Below, one piece after another: positions 35,854 through 45,694 of a stretch of DNA of 64,000 nucleotides (position 1 is the stretch's first letter; each line of letters opens with the position of its first letter). The notes beneath the pieces are model-generated. The model saw nothing but the letters and a program-made list of their open reading frames with translations. It was not told the DNA's origin and did no database searches. Origin of the DNA: Hydrogenimonas sp. GTDB taxonomy: Bacteria; Campylobacterota; Campylobacteria; Campylobacterales; Hydrogenimonadaceae. The translations under genes were made by a program, and so were the position numbers. The stretch is taken from NCBI GenBank assembly GCA_015490295.1, contig WFYC01000066.1, positions 1-64,000 on the forward strand. The letters are read 5' to 3'.

Positions 35854-38646
35854 TCACCTGCCCGGATGCCTTCGTATCCTGCGCCCTCCCCTGTAGCACT
35901 CCTGGCATATACCGAACCGAAAGTTGGGCGGCAGTGGTTTTGCGCACCTTTTGCAAGCTCTGGCGAATACACCTTTGCGCAAAGAGCGTTCGATAAACGA
36001 GTTGAGTATCTCCCGCGATCTCAATGCGTTCTGCGTATCCACGAAAGCTTCAGGAAAGCGATACGACAGCCACAGATAGAGCGAAACCTCCTTGACTCTC
36101 TCTTCGGCATCGAAAAGCATATCGGAAGTCTGCGCAACCGACGGCAGATCTTCGGGAATCGCAAAAGGTATGGGCTCATCGCGCTCTAGCGATATCAGGT
36201 ATCTGTGAAAAACGCTCTCCAGATAGGCTGATCCCAGACTCAAAGGGGCGCATGAAAGGTGGTATTTGGCTTTCAGCTCGAGCCTGTAGAGATCTACCAT
36301 TTTAGCGATTTCGAGCATGTTTTCGATGTTGGCGGCTACAAACGGACCGTCGAAACGCATATTTTTGACGAAAAAGCCGAGAATCTCGGAAAGGCTCTGC
36401 GTCTCTACTATTTTGGCGACCAGCTCTATATGCTCGAAGTTGGCCATAACACGGTACGGTCCGTGTATCGGAACCGACTCTTCGTCTATCAGCTCGGTTA
36501 CCGTATTCAGAACCGGGCCGCTCAAAGCTCCGACATACCCCTCCTCGTGAAGCCCGTAACGGCCCGCTCGTCCCGCTATCTGGCGTATTTCGGAGGGTGT
36601 AAGCAGGCGGCGGCTCTGCCCGTCGAATTTCGAATCCCTGGCAAAGAGAATCGTCTTTATAGGAAGATTCAGCCCCATGGCGATCGCATCCGTGGCCACA
36701 AGTATCTGCGACTCCCCTTCCCTGAATCTTCTCGCTTCTTCGCGGCGCACTTCGGGGCTCAGGTTTCCGTAGACCACCGAGACATCGTATCTGCCGCCAA
36801 GCTGCTCTTTAAGCGCCAGAACATCCCTTCTGGAGAATGCTACGATGGCGGTTGAGGGTTCGAGTCTTTTCAAAGATGTCGGACGGTGGTTGAGTATAAG
36901 AGGCGCCTTTCTCTCGAAACGTACCACCTCCAGCTCCTCATCGAGCCACTCGGCAAGCTCTTTTACGGCCTCCAGTGCATCTTCGCTTCCGGTCATTACG
37001 ACGGTACATGCGGGTATGCCTATTATGGCGTTCGCCCACGCCCACCCCCTGTCGGGATCGTCTATCATCTGTACCTCGTCTATTACGCAGACATCGACTT
37101 CGATTTGAAAGTTTGCCATCTCGATCGTCGAACTGACATGCGCGGCCTCTTCATCTATAAGCTGCTCCTCTCCCGTTACCAAAGAGGCCTGAAGCCCCCA
37201 TTTCAAAAGAGTCTCGTAACCTTCGAGAGCCAGCAGGCGAAGCGGTGCCAGGTAGTATCCTGTATCGGCATCTTTGAGCATCTTCATGGCGCTGTAGGTC
37301 TTTCCACTGTTTGTCGGGCCGACATGGAATATGAGCTTTCTGCCCATCTCTCTGGCAAGCGGAAAGAGATTTTTGAAGTCTCTTATCGTTCTGGCAAGCA
37401 GCTCCTCTCTCTGCTTTTTCAGCTTGAGGCTCTCTATTTTGCGTGCGAAGTGCCTGTTTATGTTTTTGAGCGTCTTGTAGGGAACCTCCAGAACTCCGTT
37501 TTGCTCTATCACACCGATAACAGCTTCGGCGATTATGGACTCCACCTGCGACGGCTCCATATCCAGACCATCCGCCTCGTTCAAAAGGGCATCTCTCAAA
37601 GCGTATAGCTCCCCATCGAACTGCGCCTCCACCTCCCTTTTGCGTATTTCGAAATCCTCATCTATACCAAGAGGCTCGGAGGCCCAAATAGCCTGGTATA
37701 GCCACCGCTTCTCAACCCCGAGCATAAGACGGTAGCCGGCTCTCCACTTCTCATTCGAAAAGAGCACTTTCGTCTCGCTGCGAAACAGTCTGATGGTATC
37801 GCCGGTAAACTCCGGATGCGAAATATCGAAATTTTCGAGCAAAATATCGCACAAAAAACTCTCAGGAATCGGAACGGAGATTAAGTCGCAGCTCTCGGGC
37901 AGCCGTTTTAGAGCCTGAACGACCTGCTCCCTCGTCAAGTATCGGTTCGGCCGGCCGGCCATATCCAAAAACGCCTCTATCTGCTTCTCTTTCTTGGATA
38001 CGGCCTCCGCTTTGCACTCATCGAGTTTCGAGACGAGCAGACTCTCCTGCAGCTGCACTATTTCACCATCTTCGAACGGCGGACACTCCAACTCCACTAT
38101 CTTGTGGAACTTTTCGTCAAATATCGAAAACTCGAAAGAGTGGAAAAAACAGAACCTTCCATCTTCGTCGAATATGCCGTCGCAAGCCTCTTCGAGTCTG
38201 TTTCGTTTCTGTACGCTTCTCAGTTTTGCAAGCGCCCCGGCAATCCGCCGTGGGGTGATCTTTTTGAGTTTAGATTCACCAAACTGCTCTCTTATAGCCA
38301 CAGCCTCGGCCGGCGTATGCTCGATTTGGGCCAGTATCTCATCTATTTTTCGCTCTCTAACCTCCGAATTGGGAACACTCTTTTGCGGTCCGAAAGTGGT
38401 ATCGAGAGACCTTAGATACTCTGTAATCAGAGCTCTGTCCGCGGCATCCCCGGACGACCACAAACGCCTGAACGCACGCACAAGATCGGCTTTGCTCAGA
38501 TGCTGCTCTTTTAGAGATAGTATCATCGCCATCTCTATCAGATTGTCCAGAGGCAGACGCTCTATCCCCTCGTCAAAACCTTCCCCTCCGAAGATCTTTC
38601 GGATAGTCTGATTGTACTTTATAAGTTTTTTCTTCTTTTTTGCCAT
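35854..38646 (-). CDS. Suv3-like RNA helicase with C-terminal zinc-ribbon-like motif
   Basis: 930 residues. The helicase core has Walker A HVGPTNSGKT (441-450), motif II DEVQ (523-526), ATDAIAMGLNLPI (motif V) and QIAGRAGRYG (689-698), which is the mitochondrial Suv3 pattern rather than DEAD-box. About 430 residues precede the core with no recognised domain, and the C-terminus holds four cysteines (C898, C901, C914, C917). Eukaryotic Suv3 acts with an exoribonuclease in RNA decay; a similar RNA-surveillance role here is inference. Confidence 0.85.
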   Translation of the reverse strand: MAKKKKKLIKYNQTIRKIFGGEGFDEGIERLPLDNLIEMAMILSLKEQHLSKADLVRAFRRLWSSGDAADRALITEYLRSLDTTFGPQKSVPNSEVRERKIDEILAQIEHTPAEAVAIREQFGESKLKKITPRRIAGALAKLRSVQKRNRLEEACDGIFDEDGRFCFFHSFEFSIFDEKFHKIVELECPPFEDGEIVQLQESLLVSKLDECKAEAVSKKEKQIEAFLDMAGRPNRYLTREQVVQALKRLPESCDLISVPIPESFLCDILLENFDISHPEFTGDTIRLFRSETKVLFSNEKWRAGYRLMLGVEKRWLYQAIWASEPLGIDEDFEIRKREVEAQFDGELYALRDALLNEADGLDMEPSQVESIIAEAVIGVIEQNGVLEVPYKTLKNINRHFARKIESLKLKKQREELLARTIRDFKNLFPLAREMGRKLIFHVGPTNSGKTYSAMKMLKDADTGYYLAPLRLLALEGYETLLKWGLQASLVTGEEQLIDEEAAHVSSTIEMANFQIEVDVCVIDEVQMIDDPDRGWAWANAIIGIPACTVVMTGSEDALEAVKELAEWLDEELEVVRFERKAPLILNHRPTSLKRLEPSTAIVAFSRRDVLALKEQLGGRYDVSVVYGNLSPEVRREEARRFREGESQILVATDAIAMGLNLPIKTILFARDSKFDGQSRRLLTPSEIRQIAGRAGRYGLHEEGYVGALSGPVLNTVTELIDEESVPIHGPYRVMANFEHIELVAKIVETQSLSEILGFFVKNMRFDGPFVAANIENMLEIAKMVDLYRLELKAKYHLSCAPLSLGSAYLESVFHRYLISLERDEPIPFAIPEDLPSVAQTSDMLFDAEERVKEVSLYLWLSYRFPEAFVDTQNALRSREILNSFIERSLRKGVFARACKRCAKPLPPNFRFGICQECYRGGRRIRRHPGR

Positions 38647-38663
38647 TTCGATGATCCGACAAA

Positions 38664-38669
38664 GTTATA
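38664..38669 (-). promoter_or_regulatory. -10 box for the Suv3-like helicase
   Basis: On the minus strand TTTGGTATAACTTTG supplies TATAAC 18 bases before the ATG, giving a very short leader. It lies immediately beside the palindromic element at 38691-38956. Confidence 0.4.
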
Positions 38670-38690
38670 CCAAACCAAAATAAAAAGAGA

Positions 38691-38956
38691 ACGAAGCAGT
38701 TGGTCGTCACCGCAGCGAGACTTGCGGAAGCGAGTCAAACGAAAGCCGACCGAAAATCGTGCTTTAGCCTGTAAGGCAGCGAAGCTGGGAGAAGTGTATA
38801 GCGAAAGTAAACTGCTTTACCTTCGCAGCTTTGCACGACGCTGCGTATATGCCGAAGGCATAGCTGACGTCTGCTGTTCACGATTTTCAGGCTTTCGTCG
38901 ACGTCCCGAAGGGCGCGAAGCACCCCTCAAGTGAGAATGACGGCCAACTGTTTCGT
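38691..38956. repeat. 266-base nested palindromic noncoding element
   Basis: It fills most of the 365-base gene-free stretch 38647-39011. The ends ACGAAGCAGTTGG (38691-38703) and CCAACTGTTTCGT (38944-38956) are inverted copies with one mismatch. An inner pair, 38740-38761 and 38879-38897, shares CGAAAGCC and GAAAATCGTG in inverted order. Small perfect hairpins with GAA loops lie inside (TATGCCGAAGGCATA, CCCGAAGGG). No reading frame is convincing. It could be a miniature inverted-repeat transposable element or a dispersed structured repeat. Confidence 0.6.
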
Positions 38957-39011
38957 TTTCAATTGGGTCTGGTATTATTATCTCTTTGCGCGAACCATTC
39001 CTTTCATAAGA

Positions 39012-39542
39012 TTATTTGGATTTTGGCCTGAACACCTCTATCACCTCTTCATTCGCCACCATGTAGCGCCCGCCTATCAGATCTATGCAGTAGGGCACCG
39101 CAGGAAAGACTGCATCCAGGCACTCCCTTATCGATTTCGGCTTGCCGGGAAGGTTGATTATGAGGCTCTTTCCGCATATACCGGCACTCTGGCGGCTCAA
39201 AATTGCGGTCGGAACATATTTGAGACTTACCTGCCGCATCAACTCCCCGAATCCCGGAAGCATCTTGTCGCAAACCGCTTCCGTAGCCTCCGGAGTGACG
39301 TCTCTGGGTGCCGGTCCGGTACCGCCTGTGGTGACGATAAGATCACACCCCTCCTCCGAGAGCTCTTTTAGTGCAGCCTCTATTTGCGACTGCTCATCCG
39401 GTATACAGCGGTAGAGAAACTCCAGTTCGTTCAAAAGGTACTCTTTCAGCGTATCCATTATAGCGACACCGGATATATCTTCGTATATGCCCGCACTCGC
39501 CCTGTCGCTTGCCGTAACCACTCCCACTCTTATCTTATCCAC
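39012..39542 (-). CDS. mog: Molybdopterin adenylyltransferase-like protein (Mog/MoaB)
   Basis: 176 residues, a single MoCF-binding domain: VGVVTASDRASAGIYEDISG at the N-terminus, TTGGTG (71-76) and PRDVTPEAT form the molybdopterin-binding loops, and LPGKPKSIRECLDAVFPAVPYCIDLIGG completes the domain. It adenylylates molybdopterin before metal insertion. The C-terminal half resembles MogA more than MoaB. No other molybdenum-cofactor gene is in the window. Confidence 0.9.
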   Translation of the reverse strand: MDKIRVGVVTASDRASAGIYEDISGVAIMDTLKEYLLNELEFLYRCIPDEQSQIEAALKELSEEGCDLIVTTGGTGPAPRDVTPEATEAVCDKMLPGFGELMRQVSLKYVPTAILSRQSAGICGKSLIINLPGKPKSIRECLDAVFPAVPYCIDLIGGRYMVANEEVIEVFRPKSK

Positions 39543-39552
39543 TCTTCTCTCC

Positions 39553-40074
39553 TCATCTCAAAATATGTCCATACTCTTTGAAAAGATAGCTTTCACCGAA
39601 ATTTTTGAAAAAGTCGTGTGCCGCTTTCGCATCCACAATCCTGTCTTCTGCGCCGAAGTATGTCTCTATCAGGGTACCTCTGCGTTCAATCTCGCGCAGT
39701 TTTTCATCAGCCCATGGGTAGGTGAGAAGCTCTTCAAGATCCTTATCCGTCGCATCGGCACAAAATCGGCTGAGCAGACTCTTATCTGCAGGATAGGCGG
39801 CGTTTTCGATAAACTTTTCTAGATAGGCCGACGGATCTTTTCTGAAATAGAGCATCTGCGTCTTTACGAATGCCCTTCCGCGCCCTATGAAATAGGAAGG
39901 TGAGAGAAGGATCAGCCTGTCGACTCTCCCGCTGCTGCCGTAAACGTATTCGACTGCCTTTATGGCGCCGTAGCTGAAGCCCGTTACAACATAGGGGCTC
40001 TCTTCGTAAGGTGCGATTATCTCATCGAAAAGCTTAGCCTCTCCACTGAGGCCAAAACCGCTAAAATATCTCAT
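39553..40074 (-). CDS. bioV: BioV-type pimeloyl-ACP methyl ester esterase
   Basis: 173 residues, a small alpha/beta hydrolase. The N-terminal [16 protein letters not shown] and nucleophile elbow TGFSYGAIKAVEY (Ser34) match the Helicobacter BioV family as I remember it. D144 (GAEDRIVD) and H170 (EYGHILR) complete a triad. BioV removes the methyl ester that BioC adds, releasing pimeloyl-ACP for biotin synthesis. It overlaps the FtsH-like gene upstream by 14 bases. No other bio gene is nearby. Confidence 0.85.
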   Translation of the reverse strand: MRYFSGFGLSGEAKLFDEIIAPYEESPYVVTGFSYGAIKAVEYVYGSSGRVDRLILLSPSYFIGRGRAFVKTQMLYFRKDPSAYLEKFIENAAYPADKSLLSRFCADATDKDLEELLTYPWADEKLREIERRGTLIETYFGAEDRIVDAKAAHDFFKNFGESYLFKEYGHILR

Positions 40075-41725
40075 TCAGCAGCTCTTTCACATCCTCCCTG
40101 GAGACCGTTTCACGTCTTATTATCTCGTCTGCCAGACGCATTATGCCCTCTTCCGCCCTGGCCACGAAACTCTCTACATCCGATTTCGCCTCCATTAATA
40201 TCTTCTCCTCTTCCGCCGCAGCCGCACCGAACCTATCCACCATTGAGTAGTGTTCCACCATGTCGCGGGCAATCAGCCTTGCCTCTTTGAGATCGTTGGC
40301 CGCGTTGGTATAGTGTTCATTGAAGTGCAGGTGCATCATAGCATCGCCTGCAAGATAGACCTTTATTCTGTTCATCATGTCGGTTTTCGAAACTATCTCT
40401 TTTTCCGATCTCTGGAAGTTGTCGCCCAAAAGCCCGATTTTGTCGAAGTCGACATCCAGCCAGTAAGCCGTAACCGCTTTGGCTGCCTGATAGGCCGACT
40501 GAATCCTCTTCTCCTCCTCGGAGTATGTGAGAATTTTTCGTTTCCCGAGAAGAACTTTGTCTTTTACGGCAAGAAAATCCTCCCCCTCAATTACCTTTTT
40601 CCCGCTTTTGAGAGCGTGAATAGCAGCCTCGTTCACCAGCGAAGAGAGTGCAGCACCGCTGAATCCAACCGTCATCTGCGCTATCTCGTCCAGATCCAGA
40701 TGGTACGGTTTGTTGGCCAGGTAGATTTTTAGTATCGATTTGCGCTCCTCTTTGTTCGGCAGTGAGACATATACCCGTCTGTCGAACCGTCCGGGCCTAA
40801 GCAGCGCATCATCGAGCATCTCTATCTTGTTTGTGGCGGCTATCACTATTACCCCGCTGCTGTCTTCGAAACCGTCCATCTCCGTCAGGAGCTGGTTCAG
40901 CGTAGCTTCACGCTCGTCGTTGCGCATTCCTCCGCGGGCTTTTCCCACGGCATCTATCTCGTCTATGAAGACTATCGCCGGTGCGGCGGCTTTGGCCCTT
41001 TTGAAAAGCTCTCTTACCCGTTTGGCTCCCATACCTACATATATCTGAACGAACGATGCGCCGCTCTGATAGAAAAACGGGACACCGGCCTCACCGGCAA
41101 CCGCTTTCGCTATGAGCGTCTTTCCGACCCCCGGAGGCCCTACCAGAAGTACACCACGCGGCATACGGATACCGAAATTCAGATATTTGCCCGGATGCCT
41201 GAGAAAATCTATGATCTCCTCGAGCTCCTCTTTGACATCGTTTATTCCAGCGACATCCTTGAAGGTGATGTTGGATACCATCGGTTTAATGTCGCTTGGT
41301 CTTTGAAGCTCACTGGCAAACTGGATCTGCTCGTTCAGCTGCTGCTCTTTGAGTTCGCGGTTCTTTCTGGCCCACCTTAGAAGATAGATTACCAAAAGAG
41401 CCAGAAAACCTATAGTGATCAGATCGGCAAGGTATGGATTCGGCTCTTTGACCGCTACAGCCGTAGTTTTGTATAGCTCTTTGAGATCTATCGCATCTTT
41501 CGGTACTCTGTACCGCTCTGTGCCGCTCCTGAAATAGAGGTAGGCACCATCGATCTTCGCATCTTCTACCAGTGAGTTCTCTATCAAGTTCTGCGCGGTC
41601 CGGGCATCTATCAGATGCGACCTGTCTCTAAGGAAAGCGAAAAGCAGAAGCAGAACCACAAGAAGAGCCGAAAAGGCTATTATGTATCTGTTTTTCTTAG
41701 ATACTTCCACGGTTTCCTCCCTCAA
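40061..41725 (-). CDS. FtsH-like membrane AAA+ protein lacking the protease active site
   Basis: 554 residues with FtsH architecture: membrane helices at about 13-33 and 101-117 flanking a small periplasmic domain, then Walker A GPPGVGKT (196-203), Walker B IVFIDEID (251-258) and the second region of homology (297-316). The M41 zinc motif HEAGH, expected near 413, reads QAAKA (413-417), so both histidines and the glutamate are gone, though NDLKEA near residue 480 is kept. It should still hexamerise and use ATP but not cleave proteins. It overlaps mtaB upstream by 29 bases and bioV downstream by 14. Confidence 0.9.
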   Translation of the reverse strand: MREETVEVSKKNRYIIAFSALLVVLLLLFAFLRDRSHLIDARTAQNLIENSLVEDAKIDGAYLYFRSGTERYRVPKDAIDLKELYKTTAVAVKEPNPYLADLITIGFLALLVIYLLRWARKNRELKEQQLNEQIQFASELQRPSDIKPMVSNITFKDVAGINDVKEELEEIIDFLRHPGKYLNFGIRMPRGVLLVGPPGVGKTLIAKAVAGEAGVPFFYQSGASFVQIYVGMGAKRVRELFKRAKAAAPAIVFIDEIDAVGKARGGMRNDEREATLNQLLTEMDGFEDSSGVIVIAATNKIEMLDDALLRPGRFDRRVYVSLPNKEERKSILKIYLANKPYHLDLDEIAQMTVGFSGAALSSLVNEAAIHALKSGKKVIEGEDFLAVKDKVLLGKRKILTYSEEEKRIQSAYQAAKAVTAYWLDVDFDKIGLLGDNFQRSEKEIVSKTDMMNRIKVYLAGDAMMHLHFNEHYTNAANDLKEARLIARDMVEHYSMVDRFGAAAAEEEKILMEAKSDVESFVARAEEGIMRLADEIIRRETVSREDVKELLNEIF

Positions 41726-42944
41726 GGGCTTCGAATTTTTCCAGCACCACCCACTCGCCGGTTATATCCCGGTCGCACTCTATCTCTATTCTGTTATAAT
41801 ATTGATCCAGGCCGATATAACGGCCCTCTTTACTACTCTCCACAAGAACCTCCAGAGGCGTTTTCAAAGAGCTTCTGAAAGCGTGGTTTTTGCTCTTTAC
41901 CAAGGAGGTCAGCTCTTTATGTCTCTCTTTGGCGATATTTCCAGGCACCGCAGGTTTCATGACGGCACTGGGAGTACCGTCTCTGCGTGAGTAGGTGAAG
42001 GCGTGTATATGCGTCAGCGGAAGAAGCTCCACCCGCTTTATCGCTTCTCTCCACTCCTCCTCTCCTTCACCGGGATGGCCTACGATAAAATCGGTTCCGA
42101 GTGCGTATCCTCGTGCGGAGATCTCTTCGAAAAGCTCCAGGTCGCTACCGAAGCTGTTTCTTCGGTTCATAAGATCCAGCATCCTGTCGGAAGTGTGTTG
42201 AAGCGCTATATGCAGATGCCGCGACATCCACGGCTCACCCAATAGCTCCTTGAACTCCGATGTTATCTGTATCGGCTCCAGCGAACCAATCCTGATACGC
42301 CTTACGCCCCGTATGCAGCTCATCCGTTTTAGAAGTCCGGCCAGAGTGCCGCCTCTATCCTTTCCGTAACTTCCCACATTGGTACCGGTCAGGATGAACT
42401 CTCCAAAGCCGTTGGCGGCCAGCCGACCCACCTGTTCTAGTATGAGCTCTTCGTCAAGGCTCCTTGCGTTTCCACGGACATAGGGTATTATGCAGTAGCT
42501 GCATCGGAAATCGCACCCCTCCTGTATCTTGATGAAAGCGCGCGACTTTCCTACGAACTGCTCTACGACCGTGGTGTCTGTATGCTCCAGGTCGCCGATT
42601 TCGTAGAAGCGTTCGTCGCTATCGATGAAACGGCGTATCTTCTCTTTTTCGCTGTGGCCGAAGACTCCGTCGACCTTGCCGCTTTCGAAAAGCGACTCCC
42701 CCTTCGTATGCGCTCCGCACCCGGTAAGAATGACTCTGGCGTTTTCGTTTATACGCCTCGCCTGGTTTATGTAGCCTCTAACGCCGCTGTCGGCACCGTT
42801 TGTAACGGTGCAGGAGTTTACCACAATTACATCGGCCTCCTCCTCGTTTTGTGCGACTCTGTAACTGCCCAGCCTCGAGATCATCACCTGGGTATCGAAC
42901 TGATTCGTCCTGCAGCCGAACGTTTTGAAAAAGACCTTTTTCAT
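41697..42944 (-). CDS. mtaB: tRNA (t6A37) methylthiotransferase MtaB
   Basis: 415 residues. The N-terminal UPF0004 cluster ligands are C11, C45 and C76; the radical-SAM CxxxCxxC is C144, C148, C151 (EGCDFRCSYC). A C-terminal TRAM domain follows. It converts t6A to ms2t6A at position 37 of ANN-reading tRNAs. FKTFGCRTNQFDTQ is more like MtaB than MiaB. The ATG at 42944 overlaps the mscS stop (ATGA); the open frame upstream of it lies within mscS. Confidence 0.92.
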   Translation of the reverse strand: MKKVFFKTFGCRTNQFDTQVMISRLGSYRVAQNEEEADVIVVNSCTVTNGADSGVRGYINQARRINENARVILTGCGAHTKGESLFESGKVDGVFGHSEKEKIRRFIDSDERFYEIGDLEHTDTTVVEQFVGKSRAFIKIQEGCDFRCSYCIIPYVRGNARSLDEELILEQVGRLAANGFGEFILTGTNVGSYGKDRGGTLAGLLKRMSCIRGVRRIRIGSLEPIQITSEFKELLGEPWMSRHLHIALQHTSDRMLDLMNRRNSFGSDLELFEEISARGYALGTDFIVGHPGEGEEEWREAIKRVELLPLTHIHAFTYSRRDGTPSAVMKPAVPGNIAKERHKELTSLVKSKNHAFRSSLKTPLEVLVESSKEGRYIGLDQYYNRIEIECDRDITGEWVVLEKFEALEGGNRGSI

Positions 42945-44581
42945 ACCGAAATCGTACTCTCTGTAAGATCCGGAAGGGTCGGTTTCTTTCTTGCGCGCTC
43001 CAGGTAGAGCTGCTGTGACGGATAAGCTATTACTATATCGTCCTCCTCTTTTATCTGGTCGAGAATATCGGCCGAAATCGTGCTTCTTAGTGTCAGTGTA
43101 GCGTATGCGTTGGTCATATACCATACACTTATTCGTATACCGTTCTCCTCTATGAACGAGTATACCCTAGGTTCTACGTTCGTATTTTTAAGACTATATT
43201 TCGACCTTAGCTTGTTGAGCTGCTTGCGGGTTATGTCGGTATACCCTTTAGCATACTTTTTCGCCGTCTCCCTCGCTATGTGCTGCGCCTTCTTATGGTT
43301 CGAGTTGAAGGTGATCGTGAAATCTATCCCATCCCAGACGGTCTTTAGCGTAGCATGCGTATAGTTGGCTATCATATCGGTGAAGATATAGTTGTTGGGT
43401 ATGAATATGATCCGCCCGGCACGACGGTTGTGCTTGTAGGTCGTCAAGGTTATATCTTCGAGCATGGTGATACGCAAAAGCGAGATGTCGAGGACATCGC
43501 CTACATACATCTTGCCGTCTTTGTCAACCCGTATACGATCACCGACATGTATCGATCCTCCAAGCACAATGACCAGCCAGCCAAGCATACTCATAAACCA
43601 GTCTTTCATGGCTATCGCGATACCGGCGGAAGCGAAACCTAGTACCGTTACGAGATATGAAACGTTCTCTATATAGGCGAAAAGAAGAATGATTATAGCG
43701 AGGAAAAAAAATGTGAAGTTTATGATCTTGTTCGCCATATAGAAGCGCTCGTTGTCGGTGATGGTGCGTTTGACGAGCCATTTGAAAAGAAGGACGAAAA
43801 GAAGTATTATCAGCAGCGTAGCACCGATCGTTCCGGCCTTTTTCGCTTGCTGCATGATCTGATCGGTCAGACGAAGCCTGATCTCGTCGACCTTCTTTTT
43901 ATAGACTATAAGAGCGGTCTGGTGAAGGCTGAGAGCATCTTCCGCCTCATCCACCTCTTTTACGGTACGCGCCAGCTCCTGAGATGCCTCTTTATCTTCC
44001 GGATCGAGCTCCAAAATATCTTTGAGCAGTATGACTTTACGGTTCAGCAGATCGATAAAGTTTTTAAGAGACTCCACCTCGTATTCGAACCTGTTCTGCT
44101 GTTCGTCGAGCTGCTTCAAAAACGAGAAGGCACTTATGATAGCTACCGGGTTCGTAACCGAGGGGACCTCTTTGACCTCTTTGGGGCGGATCAGGGTCTT
44201 GAAAGGATTCGAACTGTAATCTTTAAGCAGGTCCAGCTGTTCACGCAGCTTGAGCTTCTGCGCCTCGAGATTGCGTATTGCGGTACGGTAGCGCGATGGA
44301 CCTTTGCGCTTGTAAGCCTTGATCTGGCGCTCGATCTTTTTTATCTTCTCTTCCATGTCGACATAGGCGAGATGGTTGGCATAGACCTTCTGCCACACAC
44401 TCTCCTGTTCGAGTTTCTGATCGATCTGCTTCAGCGACTCTTTGAGTCTCTGAATCTCTATATCTTTCTGAACAACACTCGAGTTTTGTTCCGCCGCGGT
44501 CGCCGAGATATTCGCTTCACCCTCCGCAAACGAAAATGTTATAAAAGCTGCAAGAAGAAAGAGTAGAGTTTTGGTTTTCAA
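42941..44581 (-). CDS. MscS-family mechanosensitive channel with long coiled-coil periplasmic domain
   Basis: 546 residues. A signal peptide (1-19), then about 220 residues of charged coiled coil (IQRLKESLKQIDQKLEQE, IKKIERQIKAYKRKG) and membrane helices at about 258-280, 292-312 and a pore helix (VTVLGFASAGIAIAMKDWFMSMLGWLVIVLGG). The MscS beta domain follows (IHVGDRIRVDKDGKMYVGDVLDISLLRITMLED). It is a tension-gated release channel. It overlaps aroB upstream and mtaB downstream by 4 bases each. Confidence 0.92.
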   Translation of the reverse strand: MKTKTLLFLLAAFITFSFAEGEANISATAAEQNSSVVQKDIEIQRLKESLKQIDQKLEQESVWQKVYANHLAYVDMEEKIKKIERQIKAYKRKGPSRYRTAIRNLEAQKLKLREQLDLLKDYSSNPFKTLIRPKEVKEVPSVTNPVAIISAFSFLKQLDEQQNRFEYEVESLKNFIDLLNRKVILLKDILELDPEDKEASQELARTVKEVDEAEDALSLHQTALIVYKKKVDEIRLRLTDQIMQQAKKAGTIGATLLIILLFVLLFKWLVKRTITDNERFYMANKIINFTFFFLAIIILLFAYIENVSYLVTVLGFASAGIAIAMKDWFMSMLGWLVIVLGGSIHVGDRIRVDKDGKMYVGDVLDISLLRITMLEDITLTTYKHNRRAGRIIFIPNNYIFTDMIANYTHATLKTVWDGIDFTITFNSNHKKAQHIARETAKKYAKGYTDITRKQLNKLRSKYSLKNTNVEPRVYSFIEENGIRISVWYMTNAYATLTLRSTISADILDQIKEEDDIVIAYPSQQLYLERARKKPTLPDLTESTISV

Positions 44582-45636
44582 TCTTCTTTACCTCTTTCAA
44601 ATCTCTTGAGCACCGAAAGTACCAGTTCTCTATCGGGGTTTTCCAGCATCCTGTAACGCCCTATCTCTTCCGGTACGATGAAAGTTATGGTGTTGTCATG
44701 GCTTTTTTTGTCGAGGAAGAACTGTTCATAAAAGCGCTCGGCAGACTCTACAGGGTAATCTACCGGAAGTCCGTAGCGCTTCAAAAGCCCTTTTACACGC
44801 TTCGCCTCTTCTATGCTGAAGATGCCCGAGGATATTGCCAGCTCATTCGCCATCACCATTCCTATCGCAACCGCCTCTCCATGCAGGAGATTTCCGTAAC
44901 CGCTGAAGTTCTCTATTACATGGGCGAAGGTGTGGCCGTAGTTCAAAACGGCGCGTACGCCCTTCTCCTTCTCATCCTCTGCCACCACCTTCGCCTTCAG
45001 TTCGACCGATCTCCTGATCGCCTCCATCAGATTGGTTCTATCGCTCAGATCGTGCTTTTCGAGCCAGAGGAAAAACTCTCTGTCGAACATAACAGCCATC
45101 TTGATTATCTCAGCTACACCGGCGGCGAACTCCCTTTCTGGAAGGGTTTCAAGCCAGTATGTGTCTATATAGACTGCTCGGGGCTGATGAAATGCTCCTA
45201 CGAGATTTTTCCCGAAACGGTTGTTTATACCGGTCTTTCCTCCGACACTCGCATCGACCTGTGAAAGGAGAGTAGTCGGTATCTGTATGAAGTCGATCCC
45301 GCGCTGAAATATGCTTGCCGCAAATCCGGTCATATCGCCTATGACACCTCCGCCAAAAGCTACAAGAACCGACTTTCTGTCGAGTCGGTGGTCGAAGAGC
45401 CTCTCAAGAACTAACTCTACGCTTTGCATCGTCTTATACTCTTCGCCGTCCGGTATAACGACAATATAAAGCTCTTTCGCATCTATCCGCTCAAGAAGCC
45501 TCTTCAGGTGCAGGCCGGCTACCTTCGGATTTGTAACGATCGCCGCCTTCGAGTCTATCTTTATATGTGGCATATCGTCTATGGTGATGGTGTAATCCCT
45601 GTCTGCCGACTTCGGTAAAGAGATGGGAATTTTCAT
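44578..45636 (-). CDS. aroB: 3-dehydroquinate synthase
   Basis: 352 residues. NAD-binding and metal-ligand regions are present: VPTTLLSQVDASVGGKTGIN as IQIPTTLLSQVDASVGGKT, then LNYGHTFAHVIE (metal-binding His) and LLHGEAVAIGMVMA. It catalyses the second step of the shikimate pathway. It is first in the minus-strand run aroB-mscS-mtaB-ftsH-like-bioV-mog, all closely packed. Confidence 0.97.
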   Translation of the reverse strand: MKIPISLPKSADRDYTITIDDMPHIKIDSKAAIVTNPKVAGLHLKRLLERIDAKELYIVVIPDGEEYKTMQSVELVLERLFDHRLDRKSVLVAFGGGVIGDMTGFAASIFQRGIDFIQIPTTLLSQVDASVGGKTGINNRFGKNLVGAFHQPRAVYIDTYWLETLPEREFAAGVAEIIKMAVMFDREFFLWLEKHDLSDRTNLMEAIRRSVELKAKVVAEDEKEKGVRAVLNYGHTFAHVIENFSGYGNLLHGEAVAIGMVMANELAISSGIFSIEEAKRVKGLLKRYGLPVDYPVESAERFYEQFFLDKKSHDNTITFIVPEEIGRYRMLENPDRELVLSVLKRFERGKED

Positions 45637-45694
45637 GATTTCAATACCTGTAAAAAATTTCTTATATTTTACTTAATACCTACTTTGAAACTGC

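Noticed and set aside
42945-43124. 60-residue N-terminal extension of mtaB
   Set aside because: It lies inside mscS in another frame and lacks family similarity; the ATG in the ATGA overlap is the natural start.
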